A stretch of DNA of 12,162 bases, from positions 1-12,162 of the forward strand of contig JAEZDV010000229.1 of assembly GCA_023417985.1 (NCBI GenBank), written 5' to 3'. The position numbers and the translations under genes were made by a program. The DNA is from Actinomycetes bacterium. Its GTDB lineage: Bacteria > Actinomycetota > Actinomycetes > Mycobacteriales > Mycobacteriaceae. Each line of letters starts with the position of its first letter. The stretch's first letter is position 1. Below are positions 1-5,581 of the stretch, piece by piece. The notes beneath the pieces were generated by a model. The model did not search any database. It was not told the DNA's origin and saw only the letters and a program-made list of their open reading frames with translations.

Positions 1-420
1 CGCCTGCCGGGCGCGCATGCCGTGGGGGGCCGCGGCATCGGCGGGGGCGCCCTCCCAGGACTCCGGATGAGCGTGAAGTGCGCTGCGCCCCAACGGGGTC
101 GCGGATTCGAGAAGCCGCGACGCCTGCTGCAGCACGGCGGAGGGATCGAGTGCGCCGACGATTCCGGTACCGAAGAGTGACCCGAGTTCGGTGAGAGGCC
201 GCAGGAACTCCTCGATCTCGGGCAGGACGGGAACCGGAATCGATTGCAGGAGTTCGGTGATGGCATTCGCGTCGGGCAGCTGCGGGAGTACACCCGAAAA
301 CGCTGTGGAGCCGGTAACCACCGGCATAGGTGCGTCCAGAACCGGTCCGACGGGAGACGCACGGAGAGCGTCGAACACTGTCGGAGACGGCGGGGGAGTA
401 GCGTGCACGACCTGGTTCAC
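1..420 (-). CDS. WxG-containing, probably ESX (type VII) associated protein, N-terminal part
   Basis: An open frame of 140 codons starts at a GTG (418-420) and leaves the window without a stop. The GTG overlaps the TGA of the EspC-like gene (GTGA, 4 bp), which fixes the start and implies translational coupling. The N-terminus is rich in Pro, Ala and Val. A helical stretch from about residue 66 leads to a Ser-Trp-Glu-Gly motif at 121-124, a WxG turn like that of WXG100 and related type VII substrates, followed by an Ala-rich segment. In Corynebacteriales, EspC-like genes often sit next to larger WxG-bearing proteins, some ending in a peptidase or NlpC/P60 domain. That domain would lie outside the window and cannot be confirmed. 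The ESX link rests on the motif and the neighbour. The exact family is unknown. Confidence 0.62.
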   Translation of the reverse strand, partial: MNQVVHATPPPSPTVFDALRASPVGPVLDAPMPVVTGSTAFSGVLPQLPDANAITELLQSIPVPVLPEIEEFLRPLTELGSLFGTGIVGALDPSAVLQQASRLLESATPLGRSALHAHPESWEGAPADAAAPHGMRARQA

Positions 421-752
421 AGCGCCCCCGTTGTGTGCGTGAGTGCGGCCGCCGTTGCGGTATCGGCGGTCTCGTAGCCTGTCGCTGCCTCGTGTGCGGC
501 AATACCGGAGGACCCGTATGCGAGAGCGAGTCGGCCGACCGCCCGGGTGTGTTCGGATTGTGCGGCACCGAAGACGGCGAGGAACTCCGCGCCGATCAAC
601 CCGAGAGCGGGGCTGAGCGATGCGATGTTCGCATGAAGGTCGAGCGCCCCTGCCTGCGCGACGCTCTCGGCCGCGTGCAGATTGGTGGTACCGAACGCCC
701 TGATTCCGTCGGGCACCACCCGGATTTCGGCACCGGGAAACAAACCGCTCAT
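417..752 (-). CDS. EspC-like type VII secretion substrate (DUF2580-type)
   Basis: A protein of 111 residues starting at ATG 750-752, preceded by a strong purine-rich ribosome site (GAGGGGGG) at good spacing. The same frame extends upstream to 998, but that part has no such site and reads as low-quality sequence. The body is a small helical protein with the pattern of excreted EspC-like proteins. It has a short beta-like N-terminus with Val-Pro-Asp-Gly, a helix from about 25 to 47, a loop, and a second helix from about 66 to 105. Near the C-terminus Tyr93-Glu-Thr-Ala-Asp97 matches the YxxxD/E type VII secretion signal. No Sec signal or membrane segment is visible. The next gene overlaps it by GTGA and carries a WxG motif, so the two probably form a co-secreted pair. 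No ESX core components are in view, so which ESX system exports it is unknown. Confidence 0.75.
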   Translation of the reverse strand: MSGLFPGAEIRVVPDGIRAFGTTNLHAAESVAQAGALDLHANIASLSPALGLIGAEFLAVFGAAQSEHTRAVGRLALAYGSSGIAAHEAATGYETADTATAAALTHTTGAL

Positions 753-906
753 CGAACCCCCCTCGAAGATCAGTGTGCCGAGCACTGTAGCTCGAGGTGC
801 CGACGTCGGCGACACATCGTGACGAGCGTTCGGCCACCACGCATCTCGGACTCGGGTTACCTGGAACCCCACCGAATCCATCGGGGTCCGATCCGGCGTC
901 GCCCGG
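753..906. promoter_or_regulatory. Intergenic control region upstream of the EspC-like gene
   Basis: This gap separates the flavoenzyme stop from the EspC-like start, both on the minus strand. A possible minus-strand -10 (TACAGT, 784-789) would give a leader of about 25 nt containing the ribosome site. A perfect 12-bp palindrome (GCCGACGTCGGC, 799-810) lies at about the -35 position and may be an operator. A GC-rich hairpin (ACCCC at 866-870 paired with the GGGGT end of 881-887, with a small bulge) lies about 20-40 nt after the flavoenzyme stop. It could help termination but has no T-run. All of this is read by eye. Confidence 0.35.
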
Positions 907-2214
907 TCACAGCGACGGGTTCGGACGGACGAACCGTTCGTCGATGTCGTGCACCGATTGCGCTCCGGCCAGAGCCATCGTGAGGTCGAGTTCGGCAACG
1001 ACGTTTCGGATCACCTCTTCGACGCCCCGCTGCCCCGCAACCGCCAGCCCGTACATGTAGGGGCGGCCGAGCAGGACCGCGTCCGCACCGAGCGCGAGCG
1101 CGACGAACACGTCGGAGCCGCTTCGTATTCCGCTGTCCAGCAACAATGTGGGTTCCCGCCCCACCGTGGCGCGGATCTCGAGCAGCGCGTCCAGCGACGC
1201 GATCGATCCGTCGATCTGCCGTCCGCCGTGGTTCGACACGACCATCGCGTCGACGCCGAGGTCGACAGCGCGGCGAGCATCGTCGGGATGCAGAATTCCT
1301 TTGAGCACGATCGGAAGCGTCGTACGGTCGCGCAGGGTCGCCAGATGGTCCCAGCTCAAGCCGGGATTCGAGTAGATGTCGAGGAACGTTTCCGCGGCGG
1401 CACGCGGCACCGGGGAACGCAGGTTGTCGAGGAACGTGCCCGGGTGGTTGCGAGTCATCGAGATCAGCGTGCGGATCGCGCCGAGGGTGACATCGGGTCG
1501 GTCCGTGACCGCTTTCCCGGCGGTCCCGATTCGCTGCCGGACGATCTCGAGGAAGCGTGGATCCGAGGTGTACTGGGCGATGCCCTCGCCCCGTGCGAAG
1601 GGCAACGAACCGAGATTCAGATCCTGGGGACGCCAGCCGAGCATCGTCGTGTCCAGTGTGACGACGACGGCTTCGGCACCGACGGCTTCGGCCCGCTGGA
1701 GCAGGCTGTCGACGAGATCCTCGTCGGAACTCCAGTACAGCTGGAACCAGCTTGGGGCCGTGCCCATTTCGGCGGCGCACTCCTCCATCGGATTGCAACC
1801 CTGATTGGAGAAGATGTACGGCACACCGGTCGCGGCAGCCGCCCGGGCGATCGACAGGTCGCTGTTCCGCGCCATCAATGCTCCGGCGCCCACCGGGGCC
1901 AGTAACAGAGGCGACGACAACGATGTGCCCGCGACGGCGGTGGCCAGATCGCGCTCGGTGATCCCGTGCGCCATGCGCGGGACGATGGCCCACCGGTCGA
2001 ACGCACGCCGGTTGTTGCGCATCGTGCGCCCCTCGCCGGCGCCGCCGGCCACGTATGCCCAGGCTCGTTTCGAACTGGCACGCCGCGCAGCACGTTCGAG
2101 ATCGCCGAATGCGGTCGGCACGGCGGGGCGACGGCCGAGTGCGCCGTTGCGGTAGACCACACCTTGACGGCTTCGGCCTGGGCCGGCGGTCGCGGGAACG
2201 GCGGTGTCGGTCAC
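907..2214 (-). CDS. FMN-dependent alpha-hydroxy acid oxidase, lactate 2-monooxygenase-like
   Basis: The downstream half of the fused frame probably also has its own start: GTG 2212-2214, preceded by AGAAAGGA at about 6 nt, giving 435 residues. From the N-terminus it aligns by eye with mycobacterial lactate 2-monooxygenase. Visible are YVAGG (54-58, substrate Tyr), FQLY (157-160), GWRPQD (193-198, Arg195), the FMN-contacting LKG (304-306), SNHGGRQ (327-333, with catalytic His329 and substrate Arg332), DSGIRSGSD (360-368) and GRP (383-385). The family oxidises L-2-hydroxy acids through FMN. The monooxygenase type turns lactate into acetate, CO2 and water, while dehydrogenase types give pyruvate. 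The GWRPxD loop and its context resemble the monooxygenase more than LldD, but the substrate is not proven. No signal peptide or membrane anchor is seen, so it should be cytosolic. It is coupled to the WS/DGAT upstream. Confidence 0.85.
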   Translation of the reverse strand: MTDTAVPATAGPGRSRQGVVYRNGALGRRPAVPTAFGDLERAARRASSKRAWAYVAGGAGEGRTMRNNRRAFDRWAIVPRMAHGITERDLATAVAGTSLSSPLLLAPVGAGALMARNSDLSIARAAAATGVPYIFSNQGCNPMEECAAEMGTAPSWFQLYWSSDEDLVDSLLQRAEAVGAEAVVVTLDTTMLGWRPQDLNLGSLPFARGEGIAQYTSDPRFLEIVRQRIGTAGKAVTDRPDVTLGAIRTLISMTRNHPGTFLDNLRSPVPRAAAETFLDIYSNPGLSWDHLATLRDRTTLPIVLKGILHPDDARRAVDLGVDAMVVSNHGGRQIDGSIASLDALLEIRATVGREPTLLLDSGIRSGSDVFVALALGADAVLLGRPYMYGLAVAGQRGVEEVIRNVVAELDLTMALAGAQSVHDIDERFVRPNPSL

Positions 2215-3699
2215 GAGGGTCCTTTCTCGGGGACGGTGGTGCACAGATCCTTCCCCACTTCGGGGAATGAGGAAACTGAGGAATGAGGAAACTGGAATCA
2301 GGTAACTGCGGTGAGGTTGCCAGGGTGCCGCCGCGTCACCGGAGTCGGCGATCTCGCGGAGCTGATCCTGCAGAGCCGCGGCGATTCGGTCGAACTCGGG
2401 GACGAGGTCGGGATCCGCGACGACCGTCACCGTCAGTGTGCCCGCATACGACAGTGCCGCGAATGCGACGCCGATGTTTCCCGTGCCGACGATCAGCGGT
2501 GCGATGGACGTGACGGGGAGACCGCCGACCGTCACCGGGGAGGGCGGGCCCGGCACGTCGGACAGGAACGAATTGACCAGATGCTGGCGGTCCACGAACA
2601 ACCGGAAAACCCCGAGAGTCGCGAGGGCACGGAACCACGGACCGGTCAACGCGGCCGACCGGCCACGGACACCGGGCTTCTGCATCCGGGTGCTGCGCGA
2701 GACGGACGCCAGTCGCTGCCCCGGTGTCCCTGTCAGCATCACCCGCACGGGCATGACGCCGACCTGATTGCCCAATTGCCCGTCGGTGTCGGTGCGGGCG
2801 GACACCGGTACCGAGATCACCAGTTCGGCTGGGAACTCGCCGCGTTCGTGCAGAACCGCGGCCAGAGCGCCGCCGACGGCGACCAGCAGCACGTCGTTGA
2901 CCGTCGCATTCCGGCGTCGGCCCGCGCGGCGAAGCATGTCCAGTTCCGTCCCCACCGTCGCGACCGCACGACGAGGACCGGTGGGTGCGTTCAACGAACA
3001 GCGCGGGGCGCGTCCACCGGCACCCCGTCCGAGTTCTGCCCACGCGGCCGGAAGACCTGCGACGGCGTGCGGAACCCGCCGCAGTGCCCGGAGGCGTCCG
3101 ACGATGTTGTCGGCAAGCAGTTCTCGGGTTCGGGGGCGCGCGGGATCCCACGAGGGGTCGTGCGCGAGTGCCGGAGTGCCGATGCCGTCGACGAGACGCG
3201 CCAGGATCGCCAGACCCCCGATCCCGTCGGCCAGTACGTGGTGCATCACCATCACCACCGCCTGCCGGCAGTGTGGATCCGTGATGTCCGTGACGACGAT
3301 CGCACGCCACAGCGGCCGGGCGCGCGGCAGCGGCCGCGTCAGTGCGTCCGCTCCGAGCGACATCGCGGCATTCCGGTCGCCGCGGTCCGGGCACCGGACC
3401 TGTGACAGGTGAGCTTCGAGGTCGAAGTGCTCGTCGTCGGACCAGTAGGGTCGCCCGAGCCCGAGGGCCGGTTCGATCAGGCGTTGCCGTAACCGCCGGA
3501 TCCGAGAGAGTCGGTCGGCGATGGTGGATCGCAGTGTTTCCCGACCCGTCGTCCGAGGATCCGCAGTTTCAGGACCCGCCGCTTTGCCGTCGGCGAGGAA
3601 GATCATCGCACCGACGTGCAGAGGCGCGGGACCGACGTCCGAGACGAGTTCGGTCAGATCGCCGAGTCCGATGCGGTCGATCCGCCTCGACTCCGCCAT
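907..3699 (-). CDS. WS/DGAT acyltransferase in one frame with an alpha-hydroxy acid oxidase (930 codons)
   Basis: Read literally, one frame from ATG 3697-3699 to TGA 907-909 encodes 930 residues. Residues 1 to about 452 are a full-length wax ester synthase/acyl-CoA:diacylglycerol acyltransferase. It shows the catalytic HHxxxDG motif (HHVLADG, 153-159), Asn-Asp-Val-Leu-Leu at about 268-272, and a DVPGP segment at 381-385 followed by a Gly-Gly-Leu-Pro turn. This family esterifies fatty alcohols or diacylglycerol with acyl-CoA to make storage lipid at the membrane or lipid body. Residues 496-930 are the flavoenzyme described separately. The WS/DGAT part has no stop of its own. A 16-bp tandem duplication at 2264-2295 lies in the linker, and dropping one copy puts a TGA at 2211-2213, overlapping the GTG of the flavoenzyme. 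I therefore think the fusion is secondary: two genes joined by a frameshifting duplication. The WS/DGAT start lacks a clear ribosome site. An in-frame TGA at 3740-3742 limits any upstream extension. Confidence 0.72.
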   Translation of the reverse strand: MAESRRIDRIGLGDLTELVSDVGPAPLHVGAMIFLADGKAAGPETADPRTTGRETLRSTIADRLSRIRRLRQRLIEPALGLGRPYWSDDEHFDLEAHLSQVRCPDRGDRNAAMSLGADALTRPLPRARPLWRAIVVTDITDPHCRQAVVMVMHHVLADGIGGLAILARLVDGIGTPALAHDPSWDPARPRTRELLADNIVGRLRALRRVPHAVAGLPAAWAELGRGAGGRAPRCSLNAPTGPRRAVATVGTELDMLRRAGRRRNATVNDVLLVAVGGALAAVLHERGEFPAELVISVPVSARTDTDGQLGNQVGVMPVRVMLTGTPGQRLASVSRSTRMQKPGVRGRSAALTGPWFRALATLGVFRLFVDRQHLVNSFLSDVPGPPSPVTVGGLPVTSIAPLIVGTGNIGVAFAALSYAGTLTVTVVADPDLVPEFDRIAAALQDQLREIADSGDAAAPWQPHRSYLIPVSSFLSFLIPRSGEGSVHHRPRERTLVTDTAVPATAGPGRSRQGVVYRNGALGRRPAVPTAFGDLERAARRASSKRAWAYVAGGAGEGRTMRNNRRAFDRWAIVPRMAHGITERDLATAVAGTSLSSPLLLAPVGAGALMARNSDLSIARAAAATGVPYIFSNQGCNPMEECAAEMGTAPSWFQLYWSSDEDLVDSLLQRAEAVGAEAVVVTLDTTMLGWRPQDLNLGSLPFARGEGIAQYTSDPRFLEIVRQRIGTAGKAVTDRPDVTLGAIRTLISMTRNHPGTFLDNLRSPVPRAAAETFLDIYSNPGLSWDHLATLRDRTTLPIVLKGILHPDDARRAVDLGVDAMVVSNHGGRQIDGSIASLDALLEIRATVGREPTLLLDSGIRSGSDVFVALALGADAVLLGRPYMYGLAVAGQRGVEEVIRNVVAELDLTMALAGAQSVHDIDERFVRPNPSL
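2264..2295. repeat. 16-bp tandem duplication at the WS/DGAT-flavoenzyme junction
   Basis: Two adjacent copies, 2264-2279 (GGAATGAGGAAACTGA) and 2280-2295 (GGAATGAGGAAACTGG), differ only in the last base. A weaker third relative may follow at 2296-2311. As 16 is not a multiple of three, gain or loss of one copy shifts the reading frame. The copies lie in the linker after the acyltransferase domain, encoding the repetitive stretch Val-Ser-Ser-Phe-Leu-Ser-Phe-Leu on the minus strand. Confidence 0.9.
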
Positions 3700-3764
3700 T
3701 GTTCGAGAATCGCAGATGATCTTGCTGTCCGATGCGGTTCACGCGGGTCGGCCGGTACAGGCCC

Positions 3765-3792
3765 ACCTCGGGGAGGAGTAGTCGCCCGAGGT
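3765..3792. promoter_or_regulatory. Perfect 8-bp inverted repeat in the WS/DGAT-radical SAM divergent region
   Basis: ACCTCGGG (3765-3772) and CCCGAGGT (3785-3792) are perfect complements separated by 12 bp. The pair lies about 70-95 bp upstream of the WS/DGAT start and just left of the SOS box. It is well placed for a dimeric regulator of the WS/DGAT promoter, or it could fold in a leader RNA. No regulator can be named. Confidence 0.4.
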
Positions 3793-3798
3793 CGAGTA

Positions 3799-3833
3799 TT
3801 GACACGGTATCGCACATATGTTCGACTTGAGCG
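3799..3833 (+). promoter_or_regulatory. LexA-controlled promoter (SOS box) of the radical SAM gene
   Basis: TCGCACATATGTTCGA (3810-3825) matches the mycobacterial LexA box TCGAAC-N4-GTTCGA at 11 of 12 fixed positions, with one C for A change in the left arm. A consensus -35 hexamer TTGACA lies just upstream at 3799-3804, and TATGTT (3817-3822) fits an actinobacterial TANNNT -10. The box would overlap the promoter, as expected for a repressor site. Transcription would begin within a few bases of the GTG at 3834, so the mRNA is probably leaderless or nearly so. From memory, Rv2578c of M. tuberculosis has been listed in LexA regulon studies, which fits. The divergent WS/DGAT start is about 110 bp away, and LexA could affect it too. 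Confidence 0.72.
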
Positions 3834-4865
3834 GTGCGGTGGGCAGCTCAGGCGGTGGACGCAGACGACGGTGCTCTTCCCGGTCTGGACCGGGCGGGGC
3901 TGGTGCGCAGCGTGCAGACACCGGAGTTCGAGGGCATCACCTTCCACGAAGTGCTGTGCAAGAGCGCACTGAACAAGACTCCGGAGGCATCCCGCTTGCC
4001 CTTCCGTTACACCGTGAACACGTTCAGGGGCTGCAGTCACGCCTGCCGCTATTGTTTCGCCCGGCCGACACACGAGTACCTCGACCTCGACGCCGGGCAC
4101 GACTTCGACAGCCAGTTGGTGGTCAAGACGAATGTGGCCGCGGTGCTGCGCCGGGAACTCGCGCGCCGGTCGTGGACCCGCGAGCACGTCGCGCTGGGCA
4201 CCAATACCGATCCGTATCAGCGTGCGGAGGGCCGCTACCGGCTCATGCCGGGCGTCATCCGGACGCTCGCCGAATCGGGTACGCCGTTCTCGATTCTCAC
4301 CAAGGGCACGTTGCTACGTCGGGATCTGCCGCTGTTGTCGCTGGCCGCCCGCCAGGTCGACGTGCGCACCGCGGTCTCCCTCCCGATCGGTGATCACGAT
4401 CTGCAACAACAGATCGAGCCCGGAACTCCGACTCCCAAGGCTCGTCTCGAGATGGTGCGTGCGATCACCGGCAGCGGACTGTCGTGTCACGTGATGGTCG
4501 CGCCGGTCATCCCGTTCCTCACCGATTCGAGCCGGCACCTCGACGAACTGTTCGGGTCGATCGCGGCCGCCGGGGCGTCTTCCGTCACCGTGATACCGAT
4601 GCATCTGCGCGGTTCCACCCGGGGATGGTTCCTGTCGTGGTTGTCGGAGCAGCACCCGGCGCTGGTGCGGCGGTATCGCGCTCTGTACGGACGGGGCGCA
4701 TACGTATCGCCGGACTACTCTCGCTGGCTCGATGCCCGGGTGTCGCCCCTGATCCAGCGTTACGGTCTCGGGGGCGGACCGTCGGAACACCGGGACACTC
4801 CGAGCGCCCCGGTCGCGTCTCGTCGCGAACCGGCGGACGCCGTGGGCGCTCCGACCTTGTTCTGA
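3834..4865 (+). CDS. Rv2578c-family radical SAM protein
   Basis: A protein of 343 residues from GTG 3834 that I recognise as an orthologue of M. tuberculosis Rv2578c: the start Met-Arg-Trp-Ala, the block GITFHEVLCKSALNK (34-48), and the Thr-Leu-Phe C-terminus all agree. The radical SAM motif CxxxCxxC is Cys67, Cys71 and Cys74 (CSHACRYC), which would hold a [4Fe-4S] cluster that cleaves S-adenosylmethionine. Further conserved blocks are RPTHEYLD (77-84), GTNTDPYQRAEGRY (about 123-136) and HLRGSTRGWF. The family is distantly related to spore photoproduct lyase-like enzymes. Its substrate is not known to me. The SOS box just upstream suggests a role in DNA damage. The ribosome site is weak, consistent with leaderless translation. 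The upstream start is fixed by the short distance to the promoter. It appears to be a single-gene unit ending before a hairpin. Confidence 0.92.
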   Translation: MRWAAQAVDADDGALPGLDRAGLVRSVQTPEFEGITFHEVLCKSALNKTPEASRLPFRYTVNTFRGCSHACRYCFARPTHEYLDLDAGHDFDSQLVVKTNVAAVLRRELARRSWTREHVALGTNTDPYQRAEGRYRLMPGVIRTLAESGTPFSILTKGTLLRRDLPLLSLAARQVDVRTAVSLPIGDHDLQQQIEPGTPTPKARLEMVRAITGSGLSCHVMVAPVIPFLTDSSRHLDELFGSIAAAGASSVTVIPMHLRGSTRGWFLSWLSEQHPALVRRYRALYGRGAYVSPDYSRWLDARVSPLIQRYGLGGGPSEHRDTPSAPVASRREPADAVGAPTLF

Positions 4866-4877
4866 CGAGTCTCTTTC

Positions 4878-4893
4878 CGGACGGCATCGTCCG
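4878..4893 (+). terminator. Hairpin after the radical SAM gene
   Basis: CGGACG-GCAT-CGTCCG is a perfect 6-bp stem with a 4-nt loop, beginning 12 nt after the TGA at 4863-4865. No T-run follows, as is common in actinobacteria. It overlaps the first, degenerate units of the 14-bp repeat array, so the hairpin and array may share an origin. Confidence 0.45.
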
Positions 4894-4972
4894 AGAACCG
4901 TCCCCCGGAAACCGCGCTCCGAAAAACGTGCTCCGGAAAACGTCGCCCGGAAAACGTTGTCCGGGAAAACTC
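4889..4972. repeat. Array of 14-bp tandem repeats
   Basis: Six head-to-tail 14-bp units without spacers start at 4889, 4903, 4917, 4931, 4945 and 4959. The best consensus is CTCCGGAAAACGTC, and the units at 4917, 4931 and 4945 are the closest to it. A weaker unit may precede at 4875, and the CCGG core recurs once more at 4975-4978. The period is not a multiple of three, so it is non-coding. The last unit overlaps a possible -35 (TTGTCC, 4957-4962) of the next promoter, so the array could be a cluster of regulator sites. No known repeat family was recognised. Confidence 0.85.
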
Positions 4973-4993
4973 TGCCGGTGTAGCCTCGTCCGC
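4957..4993 (+). promoter_or_regulatory. Promoter of the VOC-GNAT operon
   Basis: A -10 of TANNNT type (TAGCCT, 4981-4986) is followed after 7 nt by a GTG (4994-4996), the spacing expected for a leaderless start. A partial -35 (TTGTCC, 4957-4962) lies 18 nt upstream and inside the repeat array. The arrangement closely parallels the sequence before the SEC-C gene (TAGGCT followed by GTGAAC). Confidence 0.5.
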
Positions 4994-5050
4994 GTGAACA
5001 CCGGGCCGGCATCATGCCACACACGTATCGGTGATCCGGTGGAGTTCTGA
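4994..5050 (+). CDS. Possible leaderless 18-residue leader peptide
   Basis: GTG 4994 begins exactly where transcription from TAGCCT (4981-4986) should start, and the frame ends at TGA 5048-5050, giving VNTGPASCHTRIGDPVEF. A strong GC-rich hairpin follows 8 nt later, and the VOC gene begins about 110 nt downstream. This has the layout of an upstream ORF or attenuator. The peptide has no run of one amino acid but contains Ser-Cys-His-Thr-Arg. I do not recognise it as a known leader. It could also be a chance short frame in a long 5' leader. Confidence 0.35.
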   Translation: MNTGPASCHTRIGDPVEF

Positions 5051-5058
5051 CCTCCGCC

Positions 5059-5079
5059 GCGGCGCCCGCTCGGCGCCGC
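5059..5079 (+). promoter_or_regulatory. GC-rich hairpin in the leader of the VOC gene
   Basis: GCGGCGCC (5059-5066), the loop CGCTC, and GGCGCCGC (5072-5079) form a perfect 8-bp GC stem. It lies between the possible leader peptide stop and the VOC start. It could be an attenuator hairpin or simple mRNA structure. No T-run follows. Confidence 0.45.
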
Positions 5080-5159
5080 CGCAAGGCTCCTCGAGCCCCA
5101 CCTCGTTTCGTGAAGAAGGTGCTACTGCTCCATTCCACGAAATCGAAAGCGAGATCCGG

Positions 5160-5534
5160 ATGTCCGTATCGTTCAACCACACCATCATCGCGTCGAAGGA
5201 TCGTGCCCGTTCGGCCGCATACTTCCGTGATCTGCTCGAACTCGGTGAAGCACCCTCCTGGGGCCTGTTCACCAACATCGTCCTCGACGACGGTGTACTC
5301 CTCCAATTCGCCGAACCCCCGGTCGATATCCAGATGCAGCACCACGCCTTTCTCCTCGACGACGACCTGTTCCATCGCGCATACGCGAGATTGGTCGAGG
5401 CCGATATCGACCATTGGGCCGATCCGCAGATGCGGCGCAAAGGCGAATGCAATTCCGAACACGGCGGACGAGGGGTGTACTTCTTCGATCCTTCCGGCCA
5501 CGCCATCGAGCTGATCACCCGTCCGTATCTGTAA
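5160..5534 (+). CDS. Small VOC-superfamily (glyoxalase/bleomycin resistance fold) protein
   Basis: A protein of 124 residues from ATG 5160, preceded by the purine-rich GAAAGCGAG. The frame is open back to a GTG at 5031, but that extension is Arg/Ser-rich and unlike the family. The fold is a single vicinal-oxygen-chelate module: a beta-strand with His7 (FNHTII), a helix around 15-28 (ARSAAYFRDLLEL), a middle strand with His61/His62 (QHHAFLLDDD), and a final FFDPSGHAIEL block with Glu117. His7, a middle His and Glu117 are the likely metal ligands. Proteins of this size act as dimers in glyoxalase-type isomerisation, thiol transfer, drug binding or ring cleavage, and the substrate cannot be told from sequence. 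It is followed 47 nt later by a GNAT gene, so both are probably co-transcribed from the promoter at 4957-4993. Confidence 0.85.
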   Translation: MSVSFNHTIIASKDRARSAAYFRDLLELGEAPSWGLFTNIVLDDGVLLQFAEPPVDIQMQHHAFLLDDDLFHRAYARLVEADIDHWADPQMRRKGECNSEHGGRGVYFFDPSGHAIELITRPYL

Positions 5535-5581
5535 TCTCAGGGAGCACACCGAGCCGCGATCCGCCTGAAATGGAGAGTGCG

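Noticed and set aside
753..998. 82-residue N-terminal extension of the EspC-like protein
   Set aside because: It would overlap the end of the flavoenzyme gene and lacks a ribosome site; ATG 750-752 has a strong one and matches the family length.
3236..3260. His-tag-like run (five His) on the plus strand, as from a cloning vector
   Set aside because: It is the antisense reading of the catalytic HHVLADG region of the WS/DGAT gene; nothing else suggests vector DNA.
2311..3405. Plus-strand frame of 364 codons and a minus-strand frame of 352 codons within WS/DGAT
   Set aside because: Both are Arg/Pro-rich shadows with no family features, overlapping clear WS/DGAT motifs.
4889..4972. CRISPR array
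   Set aside because: Units are 14 bp, contiguous and without spacers; no cas genes are present.
4880..5000. Pentapeptide-repeat-like protein on the minus strand (FRATFSGARF-like translation) across the 14-bp array
   Set aside because: Pentapeptide repeats need a 15-bp period. Here the period is 14, so the resemblance comes from translating a DNA repeat, and the long frame lies antisense to the radical SAM and VOC genes.
5031..5159. 43-residue N-terminal extension of the first VOC protein from GTG 5031
   Set aside because: The extension is low-complexity, includes the hairpin, and is unlike VOC proteins, which start just before the first strand as at 5160.
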